DNA of 9,468 nucleotides from Bacteroidales bacterium Bact_23 (GTDB lineage Bacteria; Bacteroidota; Bacteroidia; Bacteroidales; Lentimicrobiaceae): the NCBI GenBank assembly GCA_001603685.1, contig LUZO01000346.1:1-9468 (forward strand), given 5' to 3'. The translations under genes were made by a program, and so were the position numbers. This document shows positions 1 to 6,411 of the stretch, in pieces. Below the pieces are notes generated by a model, which did not search any database, was not told where the DNA came from, and saw nothing but the letters and a program-made list of their open reading frames with translations. Position 1 is the first letter of the stretch, and every line of letters begins with the position of its first letter.

Positions 1-17
1 AACCAAAACCCGGCACT

Positions 18-968
18 ATGTACGAAGATTTGCTGCTGCTCGACAATATCAGACTGAATTTCAGCCAGACCAGCCTTCATATTATGAACATTACCATTGG
101 GTTCATTATGTTCGGAGTGGCCCTCGAAATCAAGTGGGAACAATTCAGGGATGTCATAAAAAACCCCAGAAAGGTTTTTGTGGGGATGTTTGCTCAGTAT
201 TTTGTGCTGCCGGCAGTCACTTTTCTGGCGGTGTGGATGCTGGGAAGCAACATTACTCCGGCGGTTGCTTTCGGGATGCTGCTGGTTGCCTCATGTCCGG
301 GCGGCAATGTTTCCAACTTCATTTCGAGTGTGGCAAAAGCCAATGTGGCGCTGTCGGTAAGCCTTACCGCCACGGCCACCGTGGTGGCAATCGTAATGAC
401 GCCCCTGAATTTCGCTTTCTGGGGGAAACTCTACTCCACCACTTCGCCGCTGCTCCGGCCAATTGTGATCGACCCGCTGGATATGTTCCGTACCGTAATT
501 ATCCTGCTTGGCATTCCGGTTGTTGCCGGGATTATTTTCTCGCAGAAACTGCCTAAAATCACCGAAAAAATCAAAAAGCCGATCAAAACCCTGTCGATGG
601 TGATTTTCATTGCGTTTGTCCTGATGGCATTCAAAAACAATTACAACTACTTTATCATGTATGCCAAATGGATTACTATCATCGTTTTTATCCATAACGG
701 ACTGGCTTTGTTATCGGGCTACCTCACCGCCGGGGCTTTCAGGCTTAACCAGATTGACCGCCGCACCATCTCCATCGAAACCGGAATCCAGAATTCGGGG
801 CTTGGACTGGTGCTGCTTTTCAACCCCAAAATATTCCCTCCCGAACTGAATATGGGCGGCATGGCATTTATCGCTGCCTGGTGGGGCATCTGGCACATCA
901 TTTCCGGACTTAGCCTTGCCTCGTTCTGGGGCTGGGCAAAGCCGCTTAAAAAGGTTGAAGTTGTTTAA
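18..968 (+). CDS. Bile acid:sodium symporter (BASS) family transporter
   Basis: A predicted inner-membrane carrier that moves an organic anion into the cell with sodium; the substrate cannot be read from the sequence. The 316 residues match the usual family length and form nine to ten hydrophobic segments, starting near residue 21. Both family signatures are present: CPGGNVSN at residues 93-100 and ETGIQNSGL at 254-262. By comparison with the Neisseria ASBT structure, S99, N100, S113, T117, E254 and Q258 match the sodium-site residues, so both sodium sites look intact. The first ATG in the window is used, but the frame stays open to the left edge (five codons) and there is no Shine-Dalgarno sequence, so the true start could lie slightly upstream. 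An acyltransferase gene follows after 56 bases without a visible terminator, which suggests co-transcription. Known bacterial relatives include the pantothenate-precursor carrier PanS and bile-acid carriers. The family call is firm; the substrate is unknown. Confidence 0.93.
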   Translation: MYEDLLLLDNIRLNFSQTSLHIMNITIGFIMFGVALEIKWEQFRDVIKNPRKVFVGMFAQYFVLPAVTFLAVWMLGSNITPAVAFGMLLVASCPGGNVSNFISSVAKANVALSVSLTATATVVAIVMTPLNFAFWGKLYSTTSPLLRPIVIDPLDMFRTVIILLGIPVVAGIIFSQKLPKITEKIKKPIKTLSMVIFIAFVLMAFKNNYNYFIMYAKWITIIVFIHNGLALLSGYLTAGAFRLNQIDRRTISIETGIQNSGLGLVLLFNPKIFPPELNMGGMAFIAAWWGIWHIISGLSLASFWGWAKPLKKVEVV

Positions 969-1024
969 CTTCGTATGATTCCGGAGTGTGAAAGCCATCG
1001 TTAACCACCAATAACACCTGTAGC

Positions 1025-2377
1025 ATGGGACTGAACAACATTGAACGGACGCCTTTATCGTACAGGATTATTTACCGCTATGTCAGTTTCTTTTTCAGGA
1101 TATTTTACCGCAGGGTGCTTATTACCGGAAGGGAGAACATCCCTTCGGGCAGGCAGATGATTTTTGCCTCAAACCACCAGAATGCGCTGATGGATGCGCT
1201 GGCCATGCTAATTGCCTACGACAAACCGGTGGTTTTTCTTGCCCGTGCCGATATGTTCAAAAAGAAATTCTTTGCCCGCCTGCTCTATTTTGTGAAGATT
1301 CTGCCGGTTTTCAGACCGCGCGATGGCGTTGAAACGATGAATCAGAACTACGATACCTTTGCCCGCACCACCCGGATTCTGAAATCGGGCGTACCCATTG
1401 CCATCCTGCCCGAAGGTACGCACAGCCCCATAAAAAAGCTGCAGCCGCTGAAAAAGGGAATTTGTCGCATTGCTTTCCTTACCGCTGAATCACAGAACTT
1501 TGAGGAAGAGATCCTGATTGTGCCCGTAGGCATTGACTATTCGCACTATGTAAGGGCCGGCACCGAGTTGCTGATAAATTACGGAGCGCCAGTACCGGTG
1601 GCGGATTACTATCCGCTTTACCGCGAGAATCCGCAAAAAGCCATCCTTCAGCTTCGTGACCGACTGGCTGAAGCCATCAGGCCGCTGATGATTCATGTGG
1701 AGAATGAAACGTATTACGATACTTATCAGCAGTTGCTGGTCATCAACCGGGAGAATACCGGAAATCCGGCACCCGGAGAGGATAAGCGCTGTTATGAGTT
1801 TTCAGAGGATCAGGCGTTTATTGCCCGTCTCGACAAGGCAGCCGGGGAAAACAGCCGGATGCTGCCCGATCTGCAGGAGCGCTGTGCAGCCTATTTCGGG
1901 CACCTTAAGGCTGCCCGGCTGCGCGATAAGTTGTTTCACCGGCCGTATCCGGGGCCTGCATGGCCTGTTGTGCAGGCAATCCTTTCACTAATCATGCTTC
2001 CGGCCCACCTTGCCGGGATGATTTTCAACTACATTCCGTATAAGGTTCCGGTTTTGCTGGCCCGCAACATTAAAGACAAGCAGTTTCTCAGCTCGCTGCA
2101 TTTCGGCTTCGGGCTGGCGCTGTTTTTCATCTGGTATGTGGCTTTCCTGATTCTCCTGTGGGTTTTTACAAAACAGCTCATAGTTGCTTTACTGGCGCTG
2201 ATGATTCTGGCCATGGCGGGTATCTTCTCGTTTTACCACTATATCCACCTGAAAACGCTTTGCGGAAGGTTCAGGTTTTACCGCCTCAGACGAAGTAAGC
2301 CTGAGGTGTTCCGCAGCATGGAACGGGAAAGGGAAGCCATCATCACCGTTCTGAAGGAGAACGGCGTGATTTTATAA
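1025..2377 (+). CDS. PlsC-like glycerolipid acyltransferase with C-terminal membrane segments
   Basis: A predicted lysophospholipid or glycerol-phosphate acyltransferase that transfers an acyl group to a glycerolipid intermediate at the inner membrane. The catalytic block is NHQNALMD at residues 50-57, with H51 and D57 separated by five residues, not the four of classic PlsC. That spacing is known from the yeast Gpt2/Sct1-like subgroup and its bacterial relatives. The other blocks follow in order: FLARADMF (71-78), LPVFR (93-97), LPEGTHS (128-134) and VPVGIDYS (166-173). A central soluble stretch (about 225-305) is followed by hydrophobic segments near 312-335, 358-383 and 385-408 and a basic tail, giving 450 residues, much longer than PlsC (about 240). 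The ATG at the start has no Shine-Dalgarno sequence but is well placed before the conserved region. It probably shares a transcript with the upstream transporter and converges on the lipoprotein gene, 23 bases apart. Exact acceptor and donor are unknown. Confidence 0.9.
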   Translation: MGLNNIERTPLSYRIIYRYVSFFFRIFYRRVLITGRENIPSGRQMIFASNHQNALMDALAMLIAYDKPVVFLARADMFKKKFFARLLYFVKILPVFRPRDGVETMNQNYDTFARTTRILKSGVPIAILPEGTHSPIKKLQPLKKGICRIAFLTAESQNFEEEILIVPVGIDYSHYVRAGTELLINYGAPVPVADYYPLYRENPQKAILQLRDRLAEAIRPLMIHVENETYYDTYQQLLVINRENTGNPAPGEDKRCYEFSEDQAFIARLDKAAGENSRMLPDLQERCAAYFGHLKAARLRDKLFHRPYPGPAWPVVQAILSLIMLPAHLAGMIFNYIPYKVPVLLARNIKDKQFLSSLHFGFGLALFFIWYVAFLILLWVFTKQLIVALLALMILAMAGIFSFYHYIHLKTLCGRFRFYRLRRSKPEVFRSMEREREAIITVLKENGVIL

Positions 2378-2400
2378 GTCCATCCCTGAATTGCCGGAAA

Positions 2401-5061
2401 TCAGTTCCCCGCTTCCTTCAGTTGTTTTACCATCTGGTCGCCCAGCCCGATGCGGTAGCCTTCGGAGTACCAGGTTATTTCGCCTTTGGCATTCAGCACT
2501 GCCACCACCGGCCAGGTCGGAACGCCGTCGATGGAGCAGGTGGTGCTCACGGCCGAGCTGACTTCGCCGTTAGCATCGTACCCGAATACCGATTTTGCGG
2601 GCAGTTTGGTGTATATGGCGGGAGTAAAGCCCTGGGTCAGCTTACCGGACGCAACGATAAACAGCACATTGCCGCCCCATTTGTCGAGTGGAGTCTTTAC
2701 CGCCCTGATGTCTTCCATCAGGTGTTTTGTCGGCTCTTTCGACGGATCTATCAGGGCGATGACCATACCCTTTTCACCAAAGAACGACTGCAGGCTCAGC
2801 CCGGATTTATCCTCAATACCTGTGAACGCTGCTTTCAGATCGGCACGCCCGGAAACGCCAGATTTTTCCACATCGGCGGCAAGGCTGATATCGAGCGTGC
2901 CGGTTTTACCCTCTTCTACCCTGAAGTAGGAGATGTTGGCCACCACTTCGCCTCCGCTCTGGCGGTTTCCGGTAATCAGCCTGTAATATCCGGTATCCAC
3001 GCTGATGGTGGCGGGGAAGTTCAGCAACGAGTTATCGTCTTCGTAGTCGAGGGTTACAAACCGGCCGTTATCGTAGCGGGCAATGGTGTAGTGGATGTAG
3101 TAGCGCGGTACGAAGCCCTTTTCGGGCGAGGTATTGCGCAGCACGATTTTTCCTCTGGGAACCGATTTGCTGTCCGGAGCATCGAAAAACAGGTCGTTCC
3201 ATTTGCCGGCGGCCATGTACTGCGGCCTGCGGGTGGCCGGCTCCAGGCGGGCGGGAATGCCAAAGGTGCGGCTGATTGCAACGAACAGCAGATCGCGCGA
3301 ATACTTGTCGGCACGGCCAAGCTGCATCATCCCTTCGGGGCTGAGTGGAACGCCGTAATAGTTGCTGACGGTATCGAGGGTGATGTTGGAAAGAATCCAC
3401 TCCCTGATTTTCAGCGGGTTGCTTCTGAATTCCGCCGCTTTGTCATCGTCAAATGCTTTCAGGATAAAGTTTCTCCAGGGCGTTACAAACTCTCTGCCGA
3501 TGCGGGGTGAAAGGATGTAGCGGTTGAAATCGCCGTCTGAAATCTGTTCCACCGGCCCGAATACCTTCAGTGCGGTAAGGTGGTCGTAAAGTGTGGAGGC
3601 CATGATATCGTGCAGATCCTTTTCGGATATGTTAGCCAGCAGCGCCATGCCGTTTTCCCGCTCTCCGATGCCCAGCTTTTCGGCGAATTTCTTGATTTCA
3701 ATCCAGTTGCCGCGGCTCAGTGAGAGATACTTCCAGAGTGCAGCAGCGTCGAGGCTGAGCGATTTTGCCAGCTCGACCGATGCCACGGAATCGATAAAGG
3801 TGGAGATATAAACGCCGCGGATGGAGTCTTCCTGAAGCAGGCGTTTGTTGTTTTCGGCTACCAGTTTGGCATCAATTGCAGGAACAGGCTGTTTTGCCGG
3901 TGGCGTTAGCAGATAGGTACCTTCCGGGAAGAAGTCGGTTTCCCGTTTCAGGACCACCGTTACCGTGTCCGTTTCATCACCCCGTGCCAGTGCCGAAGAT
4001 GAGATTCCGTTTTTCGAAACATGCACCAGCAGGTCGCCGTAACCGGTGGTTACGCCGCAGCCACCGCTTCCGGCGGTGTACTGGGTGGTAATGGGATAAA
4101 ACTCGGCGTAGTTGTAAAGGCCGAAATCCACTTTTGCCCCTTCCACGGGAGCGTTATTTTCATCCACCACCTTTACGGGCAGGCGTTTTACGGCAGTATA
4201 GTTGCGAAGCAGATTCAGGCGGGCGTAGCGGTCGTGGGTTTCAACCATTTCCTCGCTGCCGTTGTATTTTCCGAAGACAAAGGTGTGGGTCATCATGGCG
4301 CGTTTCACCGGTTCGGCAAACCATCCCATATCGAGTTCGGGTTCGGGTTCGCAGGCGCCCAGGAAATGCCAGGTTCCGTCAATCCACACCTCCACCCAGG
4401 CGTGGTTGTCGTCGCTGTGTGCCCAGCGCGGGGTGTAAACCTGACGGGCGGGAATGCCCGCCGAACGCATGGCGGCAACCGTAAAGGTTGACTCCTCGCC
4501 GCAACGGCCGTGGGTGGTCCTCACGGTGGTCAGGGGCCCGGAGGTGCGCTCGTCGGAGCCTTTGTAAACAACCTTTTCGTGGCACCAGTGGTTGACCTCC
4601 AGCGCCGCATCAGCCATCGACATACCGCCGACCCTGCTTTTCAGCTCCCTGAGGAACACCTGGCGGGCGGTGTCGGTATATTCGTTGTTCACGCGGTAGG
4701 GCAGCACAAAGTGAAGAAAGATCTCTTCGGGGATGGTTTTGCCCCAGTTGAAGAATTCCCGTGCTTCGAGGGAGCTTCTCACCTGTTTCAGGTAATATTC
4801 GCCGTCGTTCATGGCCAGGTCGCTTAGCGGCATAAAGGCATAGAGGTACTCCAGCCCCTCTCTTTCGGCAGTGGTCAGATTCAGGTCGAAAACCCCGAAC
4901 AGTTCGGAGGAGCGGCCTGCAGCCAGTGCTTTCTGAGCTTCAAAATGCTTTTTTACCTCTTCACGGTACGAGGCATCGGTAATCAGGTGATCTTCCTTTC
5001 CGGGGCCTTTGCATGACAGGATTCCGAAAATCAGCATGATGGGGAGCAGCAGCTTTTTCAT
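2401..5061 (-). CDS. Transglutaminase-like lipoprotein with degenerate second copy and thioredoxin-like tail
   Basis: A predicted exported lipoprotein of 886 residues; the cellular role is unknown. The signal peptide ends in a lipobox (ILSC, Cys17). K22-E23-D24 shortly after the lipidated Cys faintly resembles the Bacteroidota lipoprotein surface-export signal. A transglutaminase/protease-like domain spans about 125-250, with Cys187 in GRCGEES and His220 in NHAWVEVW. Where peptide:N-glycanases have the third catalytic residue (WVHVD), this protein has WHFLG, so Gly235 occupies the Asp position and nearby acidic residues (E238, E240, D244) may substitute. A beta-rich, carboxypeptidase-regulatory-like module lies near 293-372. 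A second transglutaminase-like stretch at about 545-630 keeps GIPAR (601-605), as in the first copy (202-206), but lacks the Cys and His. The last 130 residues look like a TlpA/thioredoxin fold (VPTWPVVAVL at 847-856, then NAKGEI) with no CXXC. The gene diverges from the LytS/LytTR operon. It could be a peptidase, an amidase or a binding protein. Confidence 0.88.
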   Translation of the reverse strand: MKKLLLPIMLIFGILSCKGPGKEDHLITDASYREEVKKHFEAQKALAAGRSSELFGVFDLNLTTAEREGLEYLYAFMPLSDLAMNDGEYYLKQVRSSLEAREFFNWGKTIPEEIFLHFVLPYRVNNEYTDTARQVFLRELKSRVGGMSMADAALEVNHWCHEKVVYKGSDERTSGPLTTVRTTHGRCGEESTFTVAAMRSAGIPARQVYTPRWAHSDDNHAWVEVWIDGTWHFLGACEPEPELDMGWFAEPVKRAMMTHTFVFGKYNGSEEMVETHDRYARLNLLRNYTAVKRLPVKVVDENNAPVEGAKVDFGLYNYAEFYPITTQYTAGSGGCGVTTGYGDLLVHVSKNGISSSALARGDETDTVTVVLKRETDFFPEGTYLLTPPAKQPVPAIDAKLVAENNKRLLQEDSIRGVYISTFIDSVASVELAKSLSLDAAALWKYLSLSRGNWIEIKKFAEKLGIGERENGMALLANISEKDLHDIMASTLYDHLTALKVFGPVEQISDGDFNRYILSPRIGREFVTPWRNFILKAFDDDKAAEFRSNPLKIREWILSNITLDTVSNYYGVPLSPEGMMQLGRADKYSRDLLFVAISRTFGIPARLEPATRRPQYMAAGKWNDLFFDAPDSKSVPRGKIVLRNTSPEKGFVPRYYIHYTIARYDNGRFVTLDYEDDNSLLNFPATISVDTGYYRLITGNRQSGGEVVANISYFRVEEGKTGTLDISLAADVEKSGVSGRADLKAAFTGIEDKSGLSLQSFFGEKGMVIALIDPSKEPTKHLMEDIRAVKTPLDKWGGNVLFIVASGKLTQGFTPAIYTKLPAKSVFGYDANGEVSSAVSTTCSIDGVPTWPVVAVLNAKGEITWYSEGYRIGLGDQMVKQLKEAGN

Positions 5062-5102
5062 AATCAGGTTGTTTATGCGGGGTGATGATTGTAAAATGGT
5101 TC

Positions 5103-5116
5103 ACCGTAAAAACGGT
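5103..5116. repeat. Palindrome ACCGT-AAAA-ACGGT near the predicted lipoprotein transcript start
   Basis: Two perfect 5-base arms are separated by four A residues. The palindrome lies a few bases downstream (minus strand) of the -7 box at 5121-5128, so it would overlap the predicted transcription start. It could be an operator or a small hairpin with a T4 loop at the 5' end of the lipoprotein mRNA. The arms are short, so chance is possible. Confidence 0.4.
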
Positions 5117-5120
5117 CAGG

Positions 5121-5128
5121 CAAAGTTA
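5121..5128 (-). promoter_or_regulatory. Bacteroidota -7 box (TAACTTTG) for the lipoprotein gene
   Basis: Read on the minus strand this is TAACTTTG, a perfect match to the Bacteroidota -7 consensus TAnnTTTG. It lies about 60 bases upstream of the lipoprotein start, implying a leader of roughly 50 bases. No TTTG -33 element sits at the expected distance, so the call rests on the -7 box and its position. The identical octamer precedes the hybrid kinase gene. Confidence 0.5.
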
Positions 5129-5226
5129 AATCAAATGCCGTAGTTGCCGGCGATATTTTTTATCCGGCTATGGCCGTTTGTTCCGGACGGGCAGTTCCGT
5201 ATTCAGCTCATCTTCAAAACAGCACT

Positions 5227-5234
5227 CAAAGATA
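5227..5234 (-). promoter_or_regulatory. Second candidate -7 box (TATCTTTG), minus strand
   Basis: On the minus strand this reads TATCTTTG, again a perfect TAnnTTTG match. It directly abuts the two inverted repeats at 5235-5274, which would occupy the core and upstream promoter region. A transcript from here would have a leader of about 160 bases before the lipoprotein start. There is no clear -33 TTTG. It could be an alternative, regulated promoter or a chance match. Confidence 0.3.
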
Positions 5235-5274
5235 CCGGAAATCAGGATTTCGGCATCAGGTGGTTCCACTGATG
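5235..5274. repeat. Two adjacent imperfect inverted repeats
   Basis: The first dyad (5235-5253) pairs CCG and AAAT with ATTT and CGG around a CAGG loop, leaving G5238 unpaired. The second (5254-5274) pairs CATCAG and TG with CA and CTGATG around a GTTC loop, leaving G5260 unpaired. They are contiguous. No T-tract follows on either strand, so they do not look like intrinsic terminators. Operator sites or RNA hairpins are the likelier readings. Confidence 0.45.
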
Positions 5275-5342
5275 ATCAAAACCGGAAGCGTTGTCTCCGA
5301 AAAACCGCAATCAATATTTTATTGACGAATTGAGTTTGGGTG

Positions 5343-5376
5343 TTTGCAGCTAAAGCATTTAGTTTTTGTAATTTAG
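5343..5376 (+). promoter_or_regulatory. Candidate promoter of the LytS/LytTR operon
   Basis: A TTTG at 5343-5346 is followed after 22 bases by TAATTTAG (5369-5376), which matches the Bacteroidota -7 consensus TAnnTTTG at all but one base. Transcription would start close to 5380, leaving a leader of only about a dozen bases. A perfect box, TAATTTTG (5383-5390), lies two bases before the ATG, too close to serve the annotated start. The call is tentative. Confidence 0.35.
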
Positions 5377-5392
5377 CCCCGATAATTTTGGG

Positions 5393-6388
5393 ATGAAAAA
5401 CAGATATCTTATTTACGAATATGTGCTGCTTCCGGTATCGCTAATGCTGCTGGTGCCATTTCTGGCATTGTGGCTTTCGCCGGAGATTTCGCGCGGGGAG
5501 GTGTTGCTGCTTCCGGCCTGGATTGCCGGCATTGCCATAGCTTCCTTTATTTCGTACAGGCTTTACCGGAAAACCGGAGTAACCCGGGCGAAGGATCTGC
5601 TGACAATCCCGGGAATCATTCTGCTGATCATTTTTGCATGGTTTTTGTCACTGCGGATAAGCAGTATGATGACAAATCCTGTTCATGCATGGGATGTGCG
5701 GTGGATAGGTTTGTCAATTACATTCATCTATTTTACGCTGGATTTCGGAATACATTATCTGATAGGTAAAAGCCGGGAATCATTCAATACGCTTGATAAC
5801 CGGCTGAGTATGAAGGAGCATGAGCTGGACATCATGAAGAATCAACTGAGCCCTCATTTTCTTTTCAACAGCCTGAATAATATTGCGGCTACCATTATGG
5901 TTGACAAAGAGATGGCGCTTGATTATATCTATAAGCTTTCGGAGTTGCTTCGTTTTCAGAATGGCATTTCGGGTCGTGAGACGGTGCCGGTTGAAGAAGA
6001 GGTGAATTTTATCCGCACCTTTCTGAATATCGAAAAATTCAGGCTTGGCGAACGCTGCGACATTCAATTCAACTCGGAGGTGGAGGAGCCGCTGACCATG
6101 ATTCCGCCGCTGCTGCTGCATCCCTTCATTGAACATTCGCTGCGCCGAAGCCTGGGGCTGAACGGAAAATCATTCCTGAATGTGCAGATAAATTCCGACC
6201 GTGAGATTATCCGCATGACGGTTACAAACTCGCTCCCGGAGAATCCCGCTTATCCAAAGCTGACCGGTGCAGGCGTTAAGATGCTGAAAAAGCGGCTGAA
6301 TCTGCTCTATCCGAAAAGCCATATTTTAAAAACCTCGAAAAACAGGACTGAATATGTTCTGGAACTTGAAATAAGACTCGGCAATTAA
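5393..6388 (+). CDS. LytS/YehU-type membrane sensor histidine kinase with divergent ATP-binding motifs
   Basis: A predicted inner-membrane kinase of the LytS/YehU (His_kinase) family that should phosphorylate the LytTR regulator encoded 23 bases downstream. Four hydrophobic segments (about 8-28, 37-56, 70-88 and 104-124) form the membrane domain, followed by a helical linker. The phospho-acceptor block is QLSPHFLFNSLNNI (151-164), with H155 as the expected acceptor. LSELLRF (182-188) and the IPPLLLHPFIEH block are also family signatures. The N-box differs: where relatives have ENA..HG, this protein has EHSLRRS (247-253), so the magnesium-binding Asn is His248. The G-box reads TGAGVKML (291-298) in place of the usual GIGL.N. 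These changes suggest weak or altered ATP use, or a sensor that works by another route. The ATG has no Shine-Dalgarno sequence; the first transmembrane segment begins soon after it, which supports this start. The length of 331 residues is normal. The signal is unknown. Confidence 0.9.
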   Translation: MKNRYLIYEYVLLPVSLMLLVPFLALWLSPEISRGEVLLLPAWIAGIAIASFISYRLYRKTGVTRAKDLLTIPGIILLIIFAWFLSLRISSMMTNPVHAWDVRWIGLSITFIYFTLDFGIHYLIGKSRESFNTLDNRLSMKEHELDIMKNQLSPHFLFNSLNNIAATIMVDKEMALDYIYKLSELLRFQNGISGRETVPVEEEVNFIRTFLNIEKFRLGERCDIQFNSEVEEPLTMIPPLLLHPFIEHSLRRSLGLNGKSFLNVQINSDREIIRMTVTNSLPENPAYPKLTGAGVKMLKKRLNLLYPKSHILKTSKNRTEYVLELEIRLGN

Positions 6389-6411
6389 AAAACAACATTA
6401 AACACACAGGT

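Larger units (their letters stand above)
5062..5392. other. Divergent intergenic regulatory region (331 bases)
   Basis: This non-coding stretch lies between the start of the lipoprotein gene and the start of the LytS-type kinase gene, so it should hold both promoters. It contains two minus-strand TAnnTTTG boxes (5121-5128 and 5227-5234), a plus-strand promoter candidate (5343-5376), a short palindrome (5103-5116), two adjacent imperfect inverted repeats (5235-5274), the dyad CGGC-TATG-GCCG (5165-5176) and a direct repeat of GTTCCG at 5180-5185 and 5194-5199. A 51-codon reading frame (5170-5325, plus) crosses it, but nothing supports it as a gene. No RNA gene is recognisable. Confidence 0.7.

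Noticed and set aside
2396..2408. Possible hairpin GGAA/TTCC between the convergent acyltransferase and lipoprotein genes
   Set aside because: The stem has only four pairs, overlaps the lipoprotein stop codon, and no T-tract follows on either strand, so a terminator cannot be supported.
2422..3510. Long plus-strand open frame (362 codons) opposite the lipoprotein gene
   Set aside because: It is antisense to a gene with a clear signal peptide and domains. Its translation shows no known family features, so it is a by-product of codon usage on the other strand.
5165..5176. Dyad CGGC-TATG-GCCG in the intergenic region
   Set aside because: Four-base arms are too short to separate from chance, and it is not aligned with a promoter box or start codon.
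5170..5325. A 51-codon plus-strand reading frame in the intergenic region
   Set aside because: It has no recognisable protein similarity, no ribosome-binding signal, unremarkable composition, and it runs through the inverted repeats. A frame of this length is expected by chance.
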